Positions 22,769-30,631 of a stretch of DNA of 53,579 bases are shown here, piece after piece. This DNA comes from Chloroflexi bacterium UBA6077 (GTDB taxonomy: Bacteria; Chloroflexota; UBA6077). The stretch spans positions 1 to 53,579 of the forward strand of contig DIXP01000026.1 in NCBI GenBank assembly GCA_002436065.1, read 5' to 3'. Made by a program: the position numbers and the translations under genes. A model generated the notes under the pieces. It saw only the letters and a program-made list of their open reading frames with translations, was not told the origin of the DNA and did not search any database. Numbering within the stretch: the stretch's first letter is position 1; every line of letters starts with the position of its first letter.

Positions 22769-25756
22769 TTGACGGCGATAGACACACCGGGACTCCAGCA
22801 TCAGTTCGCTACTACCCGTTTCCCTCACCAGTTTCGCCGCTGCCAGCAGCTGGCCCTCGAGGTCTTTCAGGAGACCCAGGCATCGGAGCGCAGGCAAATC
22901 CACCTGGTCCTGCCGCCGGGCTCCGGAAAGACCCTGTTGGGGCTGGAGATCGCTCGCAGGATCGGTAGACCCACGCTGGTGCTCTGCCCCAACACTGCCA
23001 TCCAATCGCAATGGGAAAGGCAGTGGAGAGGATTCCAGCCAGCCGTCGTACGCTCCAGTTGCGAAGCCGCCGAACTAGCGCCCCTTACCATCCTGACATA
23101 CCAGGCCGTCAGCGTCCTGGATAACGAGACGGACGAACTGGATACGCGGTCCCTGGCACTGTGGCAATCCGCCCTGCAAGACAGCGAGGGTCTGCCGCCC
23201 GAGGAGGCGGCGGCCCAGATTGAGCGCATGAGGACCGCCGGCAGCCCTCTCTACAGGACTGAACTGGCCCGATACCGGCAGAAGACCCGGCAGTTGGTTG
23301 CCGAGGGCGGAGAACGGCGGGAACTGTTGGGTCTCCTCCATCCGAACGGCCGCCGGCTCATCGAGGAGATGAAGGAATGGGGCAACTGGACGCTGGTGAT
23401 GGACGAGTGCCACCACCTGCTGGACCTGTGGGGCTACCTGCTCCGAGCCTTCGTGGAGGAGTTGGGGCCGGATACCTTCAAGGTGGGCCTCACGGCCACC
23501 CCTCCGCGAGACCTGGACGCGAGGGAGCAGGTGCTGTACCGCGACCTCTTCGATCGAACCGACTTCGAACTGCCTGCCCCTGCCGCCGTCAAGGATGGAA
23601 GCCTCGCCCCCTACCAGGACCTGGTATACCTGACCACACCCCTACCCGCCGAACTGGAGTACATAGAGGAGCAGCAGAGCCGATTCCTCCAACTGCTGTC
23701 CAGGGTTCTGGACGCCGACTTCGGCAGCGTGCCCTTCGTCCACTGGGTGCAACAGCGGATACTGGAGCGCCCGGCACGAAAAGGAACCGTGGCCGATTGG
23801 GGACTGTTCGAGCGAGATAGACCATCACTGGCACTTGCCAGCCTCAGGTTCCTGCACCGCTACAAACTGGCTCTCCCGGAGGGCGCCCACATCCAGGAGC
23901 GCCACCGCCAGGATCTCACCGCCGACGACTGGGTTGCCCTCCTTGAGGACTACTGCCTTCGGCAACTCAAGCCCAGCGGGGACCCACGGGACGTCGCGGC
24001 CTGGCAGGAAATCCGGGCGGCGTTGCCCTCCGTGGGCTACGTCCTCACCACCCAGGGCATCCGCAACTACGTCTCCACGGTGGATCGTGTCCTGGCCCTC
24101 TCCGCCGGTAAGGCAGCCGCAACGCTCGGGATACTTGAGACCGAGAAACGTTCCCTGGGAGGACAGCTCAGGGCCTTGGTGCTGTGCGATTACGAGCGGG
24201 CGGGAAGGGAGCTAGTAGCCAAACTGCGGGGCGTGCTGGACCCGCAGGCGGGTAGCGCGGCTCTCTTGCTGCGCACGCTGCTGGCAGATCCAGGCATCGC
24301 CAGCCTCGAACCGATCCTGCTCACGGGCCGGACGGTGGCCTGCTCGAGGTCTACCGCCTACAGTCTGATGGAGTGGCTGGAGAAGCAGGTCCCAGAGCTG
24401 GTGGGCGTGATGGAGACCAATGCGTTGTCCGCGGGAGGCGATGGCGAGGCTGCCTGGGGAGACCTGCTGACGATACAGGCATCCCACCCGTGGTGGAGAC
24501 CTCGCAACTACGTACGGCTGGTGACCGAGTACTTCGAGCACGGGCACTGCCAATGCCTCGTGGGCACTCGCGGCCTCCTGGGGGAGGGTTGGGATGCTAA
24601 GCGGGTGAACGTCCTGATCGACCTGACGGCTGCGGCAACCAGCACCGCTGTCCACCAGTCCCGGGGCCGCTCGCTGCGGTTGGATCCGGACCTGCCGTCC
24701 AAGGTGGCCAACAACTGGGACGTCGTGTGCGTGGCCCCGGGCCACCCAAAGGGTTTCTCCGACTACACGCGGTTTGTCCGTAAGCACCGCCACTACTACG
24801 CCTTGACGGAGGACGGTGAGATCGAGTCCGGCGTCTCGCACGTGCACCCGAGTCTCTCTCCCTATGGGCCGCCTTCGGCGTCGAAAACAGCCACGATCAA
24901 CCAGACCATGCTGGCCCGCCCCCTCCAGCGACAGGAGATGTACGATAAGTGGGAAGTGGGCGAGCCCTACCGGAATCAGGAGATCGAGACCCTGCGGGTG
25001 CGCATGGGCCGTCCATGGGAGCTTCCTACCCGATCCCTGGAGTCCAAGAAAGCCTCGCGGCAGCAGCTCCCAGGTGAATCCTCCGCGGGCTGCCTCTCGT
25101 TACTCTGGGCCATCCTCGGCGCTGGTGCGGCGGGATGTGCCCTCGTCCTAGCCGAAAGCACCACCCTCGCACTGATGGTCGCTATGGCATTCCTGATCCC
25201 CTGGTTGGTGTGGACTCAGCGCTCGCCATTGGTCAGAGGGGATTCCACAGGTGGCATCGAGTCGATAGCCCGGGCGGTGGTCCAGGCCCTCCACGCCACC
25301 GACGCCGTCTCCGCAGGGGAAGGGGAGGTGCGCGTGGCCGTACAGAGCGACGGTTACTACCGCTGCTACCTCGAAGGGGCATCGACTGAGGAGTCGAGGC
25401 TATTCACCACGACCCTCGAGGAGGTGCTCTCACCGCTGGAGACTCCCCGATGCATCATGCCTCGTGTCGTGCTGCTACGAAGCGGGGGGATTCGCAGATG
25501 GATCGACGCCATCGACCTCCGGCTACGCGGGCTACAGTCAAGCTCCAAGGCAGCAGGGATCAGCTATCACAACGTGCCTTCCTTCTTCTCGGTCAACGGC
25601 ACCCGGATGAAGATGTTTGAGCGGGCCTGGCACCACCACGTCAGCCCGGGGCGCCCCCTCTATTCCCACGGCCACCTGGCCCAGGAAATCCTCTCAACCT
25701 ACCGCGGGCAGAACCCTATGGAGGTCTCCACCCAGATCCGCACTCTGTGGCGATAG
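22769..25756 (+). CDS. Large SF2 DEAD/DEAH-type helicase with C-terminal membrane helices
   Basis: About 995 aa. Motif I LVLPPGSGKTLLG lies at about residue 50, motif II VMDECHH at about 211, motif III-like LTATPPR at about 240. The C-terminal RecA lobe has LVGTRGLLGEGWDAKRVNVLIDL and motif VI VHQSRGRSLRL at about 630, of the ResIII/helicase-C type. Between the lobes is a long insert (~residues 320-480). Two hydrophobic helices follow at about 774-815 (ILGAGAAGCALVLA; LALMVAMAFLIPWLVW), then ~170 further residues without a recognised domain. Membrane helices are unusual for such helicases. TTG 22769 has AGGGG eight bases upstream; GTG 22751 is possible. It lies near the BREX locus but on the opposite strand, and its role is unknown. 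Confidence 0.8.
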   Translation: MTAIDTPGLQHQFATTRFPHQFRRCQQLALEVFQETQASERRQIHLVLPPGSGKTLLGLEIARRIGRPTLVLCPNTAIQSQWERQWRGFQPAVVRSSCEAAELAPLTILTYQAVSVLDNETDELDTRSLALWQSALQDSEGLPPEEAAAQIERMRTAGSPLYRTELARYRQKTRQLVAEGGERRELLGLLHPNGRRLIEEMKEWGNWTLVMDECHHLLDLWGYLLRAFVEELGPDTFKVGLTATPPRDLDAREQVLYRDLFDRTDFELPAPAAVKDGSLAPYQDLVYLTTPLPAELEYIEEQQSRFLQLLSRVLDADFGSVPFVHWVQQRILERPARKGTVADWGLFERDRPSLALASLRFLHRYKLALPEGAHIQERHRQDLTADDWVALLEDYCLRQLKPSGDPRDVAAWQEIRAALPSVGYVLTTQGIRNYVSTVDRVLALSAGKAAATLGILETEKRSLGGQLRALVLCDYERAGRELVAKLRGVLDPQAGSAALLLRTLLADPGIASLEPILLTGRTVACSRSTAYSLMEWLEKQVPELVGVMETNALSAGGDGEAAWGDLLTIQASHPWWRPRNYVRLVTEYFEHGHCQCLVGTRGLLGEGWDAKRVNVLIDLTAAATSTAVHQSRGRSLRLDPDLPSKVANNWDVVCVAPGHPKGFSDYTRFVRKHRHYYALTEDGEIESGVSHVHPSLSPYGPPSASKTATINQTMLARPLQRQEMYDKWEVGEPYRNQEIETLRVRMGRPWELPTRSLESKKASRQQLPGESSAGCLSLLWAILGAGAAGCALVLAESTTLALMVAMAFLIPWLVWTQRSPLVRGDSTGGIESIARAVVQALHATDAVSAGEGEVRVAVQSDGYYRCYLEGASTEESRLFTTTLEEVLSPLETPRCIMPRVVLLRSGGIRRWIDAIDLRLRGLQSSSKAAGISYHNVPSFFSVNGTRMKMFERAWHHHVSPGRPLYSHGHLAQEILSTYRGQNPMEVSTQIRTLWR

Positions 25757-26036
25757 CGGCAGCGCCGGCGAAATCCTCCCGGATTTAATGGTCTATTAAT
25801 GTTGGTTAACCGTGGTTTTCGCATTGGGGCGGTACGCTCTATCTGCCATGACTTGGGGTCGCCGCCAACAGAAGAGCACCGGCCAAGCTGGTCGTCACGG
25901 ATGACGAGATTGGTTGGACGATTTGGCCCCACAAAGAGAACATGCCGGACCTGGTGAGCGCGAAAGTGCGATTGAGGAGCCCCTCAGCAGAGGCAATCGG
26001 GGCAGGCATCGAGGCGCGGCGAAAAGGAGAGAGGCT
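25757..26036 (+). other. Intergenic stretch with no clear feature
   Basis: After the helicase stop a weak stem (AAATCC-TCCC-GGATTT) could be a terminator. No convincing promoter or small gene was seen; the open frame from 25914 is an upstream extension of the Gre gene and does not look like protein. Confidence 0.4.
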
Positions 26037-26507
26037 ATGGCAGTTACGGAAGAGAAGATGCTGCTAACGCAGGAGGGTTGGCGGAGGCTGCACGAAGAGC
26101 TCGCGGCGCTGCGAAAGCAGCGCGACCTGGAGATGGGCGAGCACCGACAAGCCGGCCACTCTGGGGATTGGGTAGAGTCTGCCGTTCAGTACATGAGTAG
26201 CGACGCCGTCGCGCTTGGACGCCGTGTCGCCCAGTTGGAGAAGGTGCTTCTTAGATCCACTCCCGTGGGGCCTGCGAATCGGGAACAGGGTAAGATCGGC
26301 GTTGGGTCCAAAGTGGTCGTCCGGTGGGACGACGGCGGACAGGACAATTTCCTCCTCGTCGGGCCGCCCGAAGTAGACATAGCCACGGGAAGGATCTCCT
26401 ACGAGGCCCCGGTGGGGTGCGCCTTGATGGGACGCCAGGTGGGCGAATGGGTGGAGGTGATCTCGCCGGACGGACCGTCCCAACTGCAGATCATTGCCGT
26501 GATCTAG
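26037..26507 (+). CDS. Gre-like transcription elongation factor (first copy)
   Basis: A 156-aa protein with the Gre layout: an N-terminal antiparallel coiled coil (LLTQEGWRRLHEELAALRKQRD ... VAQLEKVLLRS in two arms) and a C-terminal FKBP-like domain (IGVGSKVVVRW, FLLVGPPEVDIATGRISYEAPVGCALMGRQVGEWVEV). The tip retains an acidic GDWVES like the GDLKEN of GreA, the residues that coordinate Mg2+ in RNA polymerase-bound Gre and enable transcript cleavage. ATG 26037 has AAAAGGAGAG upstream. It diverges clearly from canonical GreA, so it may be a specialised paralogue. A Cys-rich gene and a second Gre follow on the same strand. Confidence 0.8.
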   Translation: MAVTEEKMLLTQEGWRRLHEELAALRKQRDLEMGEHRQAGHSGDWVESAVQYMSSDAVALGRRVAQLEKVLLRSTPVGPANREQGKIGVGSKVVVRWDDGGQDNFLLVGPPEVDIATGRISYEAPVGCALMGRQVGEWVEVISPDGPSQLQIIAVI

Positions 26508-26575
26508 GGTGGATCGGTGCCATTGACACCGATCATCGCACGGACGGTCAATAACGGGAATGAGGAAGACAAACA

Positions 26576-26848
26576 ATGGAGCCTGGAGAGCATCGCGGCT
26601 TCCGCTGCGCCAACTGCGGCCTCGAGATAGGCTGGGAACCGATTGTGCTGGAGGGACGTGCCTACTGCTGCGGGGGGTGCGCTTGCGGAGGCCCATGCTA
26701 CTGTTCCTACGACCTACCGGAAGACGGCTTGCCGCCGCGATGGCAACCAGAGAAGCTGGATTCCAGGAAGGACGAAGCGCCAACAGTCAGGGCGCATTCT
26801 GGCCGATCCGCCATGCCGGACCTGCACCACTCGGTCCGGCGACGCTGA
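26576..26848 (+). CDS. Small Cys-rich, probably metal-binding protein
   Basis: A 90-aa protein with FRCANCGLEI and, twenty residues on, YCCGGCACGGPCYCSY: eight Cys in the first 45 residues, a likely zinc-binding (treble-clef-like) or other metal site. The C-terminal half is charged and probably disordered. GAGGAA lies eight bases before the ATG. It lies between two Gre-like genes, and its stop is one base before the ATG of the next, so translational coupling is likely. I do not recognise a named family. Confidence 0.65.
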   Translation: MEPGEHRGFRCANCGLEIGWEPIVLEGRAYCCGGCACGGPCYCSYDLPEDGLPPRWQPEKLDSRKDEAPTVRAHSGRSAMPDLHHSVRRR

Positions 26849-26849
26849 T

Positions 26850-27599
26850 ATGGGCACGAGAAGGTACAACGCGGAGGAGTTGCTACGGGAAAGTGGCGCT
26901 AGGCCCGAGGATCTGGCTTATCTGCGAGCTGAAGGGATACTGGTACCTCATCGCCCCTGGCACATCTTCCGCATGGGAGAAGAGTACTACACCGACGACC
27001 ACATCAAGGTGCTGAAGTGGTTTGCCGGGAGGAGGCGGGCCACGGAGGCCAGTCGGCGTAGCAGCTTCTCCGCACCCGCCAGGGAATGGCCATCTGGTGG
27101 AGAGGATATGGACTTCTCACGACCAAGGAGGATTGACATGCGGCTCTTGCAGAGAGTGCTCCTCACGCCCGAGGGCAGGGATGAACTCACCCTTGAGATC
27201 GCCTGCCTGGAGCAAACCCGTCGAGAGATCCTGAACGATGCCAGAAACGCGCAGGACGGAAACGGACGCTTCCGTTCCGAGCTAGCGGCGGTGGACATGG
27301 AGATCGCTCGGCTCAAGGAGGTGATGACCTCGGGCACTGTTACCGACCAGACGGGCCTGGTTGTGGCGGTGGGCAGTGAGGTAACGGTGGTGGATGAGGA
27401 TGGCGAGGAGACCTTTACCATCGGAGGCCCCCTGGCTGCCAATCCCCGCGCGCAGTGCATATCCTACGAATCGCCACTCGCGCGGGCCATACTGGGTAGG
27501 GAACTGGGCGAGACCGTGAAGATAACAAGCAACGAGGGTCGCGGCCGGTTGAAGATCGTGGCGATCAGGCGAGGACAGCCCGGAGCCAACCAGGGCTAG
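26850..27599 (+). CDS. MerR-like HTH fused to a Gre-like factor
   Basis: A 249-aa open frame. Residues ~5-60 (YNAEELLRESGARPEDLAYL ... YYTDDHIKVLKWF) look like a MerR-type winged HTH. After a ~35-residue Ser/Arg linker the C-terminal ~150 residues have the Gre layout: LLTPEGRDELTLEIACLEQ, VAVGSEVTVVDEDGEETFTIGGP, ISYESPLARAILGRELGETVKI. Compared with the first Gre copy, the coiled coil is about seven residues shorter and the acidic tip GDxxE is not kept. A near-perfect SD (AAGGAGG, six-base spacer) precedes an internal ATG at 27138, which would give a stand-alone Gre of ~153 aa. The long start ATG 26850 has no SD but is coupled to the preceding gene. Confidence 0.75.
   Translation: MGTRRYNAEELLRESGARPEDLAYLRAEGILVPHRPWHIFRMGEEYYTDDHIKVLKWFAGRRRATEASRRSSFSAPAREWPSGGEDMDFSRPRRIDMRLLQRVLLTPEGRDELTLEIACLEQTRREILNDARNAQDGNGRFRSELAAVDMEIARLKEVMTSGTVTDQTGLVVAVGSEVTVVDEDGEETFTIGGPLAANPRAQCISYESPLARAILGRELGETVKITSNEGRGRLKIVAIRRGQPGANQG
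27125..27140 (+). promoter_or_regulatory. Internal Shine-Dalgarno and ATG in the HTH-Gre gene
   Basis: AAGGAGG (27125-27131), ATTGAC, ATG (27138-27140), in frame with the ATG at 26850 (96 codons apart). It is the best ribosome site in this cluster and lies exactly at the start of the Gre part (MRLLQRVLLTPEG). Confidence 0.7.
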
Positions 27600-27611
27600 G
27601 ACAGCGACGTC

Positions 27612-27645
27612 ACCTGTCATTCCGAGGCGTCTCGGAATGACAGGT
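27612..27645. terminator. Bidirectional terminator / palindromic repeat
   Basis: ACCTGTCATTCCGAG, a 4-base GCGT loop and the perfect reverse complement (15 bp) lie between the convergent HTH-Gre and response-regulator genes. No T tract follows. The same 16-mer CACCTGTCATTCCGAG recurs at 35097-35112, so this is a member of a dispersed repeat that may also end transcripts. Confidence 0.5.
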
Positions 27646-27660
27646 CCGAGTCACGGTGAA

Positions 27661-28356
27661 TCACTGGGCTATCTCCACAAAGCGATAGCCCAGTCCCCGT
27701 TCCGTCAAAATGTACCGTGGCCGCTCTGGGTCATCCTCAAGCTTGACGCGCAGCCGCCGCACGTAAACCCTCAGGTAGTCGATCTCATCCAGGTACTCCC
27801 TGCCCCACACCTTGGCGAGGAGGGTCTCGTGCGGCAGCACCCGGCCCGCGTTGCGCACCAGGTGATACAGCAGCTTGTACTCAATGGGAGTCAGCGAGAC
27901 AAGTTCACCCCTCAACCGCACATGCCGAGTGGCGAAGTCCACCGAGAGATCTCCGGATGAGAAAGAGGGCGCGCGGCTCACCGGCTGGGGCATGTCCAGC
28001 CTGCGAAGCACCGCCTTGACCCTGGCCAGCAGCTCCAGGTGATCGAAGGGCTTCGTCACGTAGTCGTCCGCGCCCAACTCAAGCCCCTTCACCTTGTCCA
28101 GTACCCCGTCCCTGGCAGTGAGCATTATCACCGGTACGTCCGAGAACCCGCGAATCCGTCGCAGGGTCTCGTATCCGTCCATCCCAGGCATGGCGATATC
28201 CAACAGGACCAGATCGGGGGATTCCTGCTCCACCATGTCCAGCGCCTGGTCGCCTTCGTAGGCCCCGACCACATCAGTCTCTCGCCACTGGAGATTGAAG
28301 CTCAGAGTGACGGCCTCGATCACTTCCGGAGCATCATCCACCACAAGTATCTTCAA
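27661..28356 (-). CDS. OmpR/PhoB-family response regulator
   Basis: A 231-aa protein with a receiver domain, phosphoacceptor Asp53 (DLVLLDIAMPGMDG), acidic pair D7-D8, Thr80 and Lys102 (VTKPF), and a C-terminal winged helix (LTPIEYKLLYHLVRNAG, DYLRVYVRRLRVKLEDDPERP) resembling KdpE/PhoB. The start is a TTG at 28356, immediately after the kinase stop (TAG-TTG) with GGGGGAG just upstream, so it is translated with the kinase. Target genes cannot be read from the window. Confidence 0.92.
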   Translation of the reverse strand: MKILVVDDAPEVIEAVTLSFNLQWRETDVVGAYEGDQALDMVEQESPDLVLLDIAMPGMDGYETLRRIRGFSDVPVIMLTARDGVLDKVKGLELGADDYVTKPFDHLELLARVKAVLRRLDMPQPVSRAPSFSSGDLSVDFATRHVRLRGELVSLTPIEYKLLYHLVRNAGRVLPHETLLAKVWGREYLDEIDYLRVYVRRLRVKLEDDPERPRYILTERGLGYRFVEIAQ

Positions 28357-29214
28357 CTACTCCCCCTTGCCCCGCGGTTCCTTCGGCAGCGAGAAGCAGA
28401 AGGTGGCCCCTCTACTCAACTCGCTCTGCACCCAGATCCGCCCCCCGTGGGCCTCCACAATGGCCTTGGCGATGGGCAGTCCTAGCCCGGCCCCAATGTT
28501 GTGGCTGGGCGAACTGGTTCGAGCCGTATAGAACTGCTCAAACAGGTGGCGCTGCGCCTCTTGGGCAATGCCAGGCCCCGTGTCCGCAACGCCAACGGTG
28601 ACCTCACCTTCCGACTCCTTCACCGTGATGCTTATCCGAGCTCCCTCCGGTGAGAACTTGTTGGCATTCGATAGTAGGTTCAGCAATACCTGCTCCAAGC
28701 GGCGATGGTCGCCCATCACCACGAGTCCCGGCGAGGGGACATCTGTCTCCAGCAGTTGCCCCTTCTCATCCAGAAGGGGCCTGATCAGGGTCGTGGCTCC
28801 ATCCACCAACTCACAAAGGTCCAGGTAGCGAGGCTGCAGATCGACCTTGCCGCTCCGCAGTCGAACCAGGTCCAGGATATCACTGACCAGCACTTGCATC
28901 CGATCCGAGCTCTGCTTGATGTTGCGGAGCAGCCGCTCCTGCATTGCCAGCTCGGGATCGCTGTCCATGAGCAGTCCGACACAGGTCCGGATCAACGTGA
29001 GCGGGGTGCGAAGCTCGTGCGACACCGTGGACAAGAGGTCGCTCCGGAGCATCTCCACTTCCTGGCGCTCCGCCGCGAGCCACGTACGCTCCGCCTCCAA
29101 CTGAGCGAGGCGATCGGCTACCGATCCTCCCTCGTCCGGATGGAGTGACTGCTCGGCGTCGACGGCGAGCCGCTCGACGCTCCTTGCGAAGTCCTTCCCC
29201 TCAGGTGCAGTCAT
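28357..29214 (-). CDS. Soluble sensor histidine kinase
   Basis: A 285-aa kinase: a short N-terminus, a coiled coil (residues ~34-58), an H box with His66 (SHELRTP) and a HATPase_c domain with N, G1 and G2 boxes (NLLSNANKFSP, VADTGPGIA, GAGLGLPIAKAIVEAHGG). There is no membrane segment or obvious sensor domain, so it is cytoplasmic and probably senses through a partner or the coiled coil. ATG 29214 is chosen; the frame is open to 29283. It lies directly upstream of the response regulator. Confidence 0.9.
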   Translation of the reverse strand: MTAPEGKDFARSVERLAVDAEQSLHPDEGGSVADRLAQLEAERTWLAAERQEVEMLRSDLLSTVSHELRTPLTLIRTCVGLLMDSDPELAMQERLLRNIKQSSDRMQVLVSDILDLVRLRSGKVDLQPRYLDLCELVDGATTLIRPLLDEKGQLLETDVPSPGLVVMGDHRRLEQVLLNLLSNANKFSPEGARISITVKESEGEVTVGVADTGPGIAQEAQRHLFEQFYTARTSSPSHNIGAGLGLPIAKAIVEAHGGRIWVQSELSRGATFCFSLPKEPRGKGE

Positions 29215-29250
29215 CGAGACCCTGTCCCTTCCCGAAGTGTCACTGATTAG

Positions 29251-29259
29251 AGTATACCA
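29251..29259 (-). promoter_or_regulatory. Extended -10 element upstream of the kinase gene
   Basis: On the minus strand TGG-TATACT, an extended -10, 37 bases before the kinase ATG. No clear -35 is needed for such promoters. The remaining ~210 bases up to the divergent gene at 29472 show nothing else. Confidence 0.45.
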
Positions 29260-29471
29260 GGGGACGGGCACGCGGCCGACCACTCAAGCGAGATGGATAG
29301 CCCTCAGAGGCTGGCAACGCCGCCTCCACCCTTTGGATAGCTCGGCTGACTCACGAGGTCGTCGAACGTGACCAAGTCTCTGTACCATGCCGTCGGCTGG
29401 ACTGGGCGGAACAGTTCTTGCTCCGCAGCCTCATCGAGGCTCTTGATCCGGTCGAGAAGGGGAGGCTGGAA

Positions 29472-30626
29472 GTGTCTGAAGAGGAGCGTGTCTTCCGCGT
29501 TGGCATCTTGGGGTCCTATGGTGGCATGAACCTTGGCGACGAGGCGATCCTGCAGGCAATAGTGCAGGAGCTGCGCCGGTCGCTGCCGACTGAGATTACC
29601 GTGTTCACGCGCGACCCTGAGGACACCCTGAAGCGCCACCAGGTCGAGCGAGCCGTGCCGGTCCGAGAGATGTCCAGGAAGGAGATCCTCCCCGAGATCC
29701 AGCGGCTGGACCTCTTCATCCTGGGTGGAGGAGGAATACTGTTCGACTCCGACATCAGGGCCTATCTCCGCGAGGTATTCATGGCTCACGATGCCGGGGT
29801 GCCAGTCATGGTGTACGCCATTGGAGCCGGTCCGCTACGAGAAGTCTCCAGCCAAGCCCTGGTGAGAGATGCCCTGGACAGGGCAGCGCTGGTCACTGTC
29901 CGAGACCGCGAGGCCAACAAGGTGTTGGAGGAGGCCGGCGTGCACCGGGAGATCACGGTGACGGCTGATCCGGCCTTCCTCCTATCACCCGAGCCCCTAT
30001 CTCGTTACTCTCTTCGACGAGAGGGGCTGGAAGGCAGGCAGTTGGTGGGAATATCGGTCCGGGAGCCTGGCCCCGCCGCGCCGGACATTAGCGAAGACCA
30101 CTACCACAACCTGCTGGCGAGCGCAGCAGACTATGTGGTCGATAGGCTGGATGCCGACCTGGTGTTCGTACCGATGGAACCGCACACGCTAGATCTGCAG
30201 CACTCCCACGCGGTCATTTCGCGGATGGCAGCCGCCAGTAGGGCCACTGTGCTCAAGGGCGACTACAGCTCCGGCCAGATTCTGGCGCTCGTGGGCCGCT
30301 TCAAGTTTGCACTCGGAATGAGGTTGCACTTCCTCATGTTCGCAGCCATGCAGCGGGTCCCATTCGTGGCTCTCCCCTACGCCGGTAAGGTGCTGGGCTT
30401 CATGGAGCAACTGGGGGTGCACCAAAAGACGTTCCAGCGGCTGCCGTTGCAGCAGATGAGCACGGGGCAACTGATCGCATACGTCGACCGGGCATGGGAC
30501 TTCCGGAAGGATATGAAAGCCCGCCTCGACGAGGGCATCCCATCTCTCGAGCAGCGAGCGAGGGAGACTAACCGGCTGGCAGTAGAGATCTTGAAGGGCA
30601 TTCCGGCATCTCGTCGGGCCGCCTGA
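29472..30626 (+). CDS. Polysaccharide pyruvyl transferase family protein (CsaB-like)
   Basis: A 384-aa protein of the PF04230 family: VGILGSYGGMNLGDEAILQAIV near the N-terminus, LDLFILGGGGILFDS, VYAIGAGPL, TVRDREANKVLEEAGV, and the C-terminal LALVGRFKFALGMRLHFLMFAA with VALPYAGKVLGFMEQLG. CsaB-type enzymes add a pyruvate ketal to cell-wall polysaccharide, where it serves to anchor S-layer proteins; the substrate here is not known. GTG 29472 is chosen because GGGGAGG lies six bases upstream; the frame is open to 29418. The FAD oxidoreductase gene follows after five bases, a probable operon. Confidence 0.88.
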   Translation: MSEEERVFRVGILGSYGGMNLGDEAILQAIVQELRRSLPTEITVFTRDPEDTLKRHQVERAVPVREMSRKEILPEIQRLDLFILGGGGILFDSDIRAYLREVFMAHDAGVPVMVYAIGAGPLREVSSQALVRDALDRAALVTVRDREANKVLEEAGVHREITVTADPAFLLSPEPLSRYSLRREGLEGRQLVGISVREPGPAAPDISEDHYHNLLASAADYVVDRLDADLVFVPMEPHTLDLQHSHAVISRMAAASRATVLKGDYSSGQILALVGRFKFALGMRLHFLMFAAMQRVPFVALPYAGKVLGFMEQLGVHQKTFQRLPLQQMSTGQLIAYVDRAWDFRKDMKARLDEGIPSLEQRARETNRLAVEILKGIPASRRAA

Positions 30627-30631
30627 GGGGA

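Noticed and set aside
25914..26036. Upstream extension of the first Gre gene (197-aa version)
   Set aside because: The extension is Arg/Gly-rich and not Gre-like, and the ATG at 26037 has a good SD.
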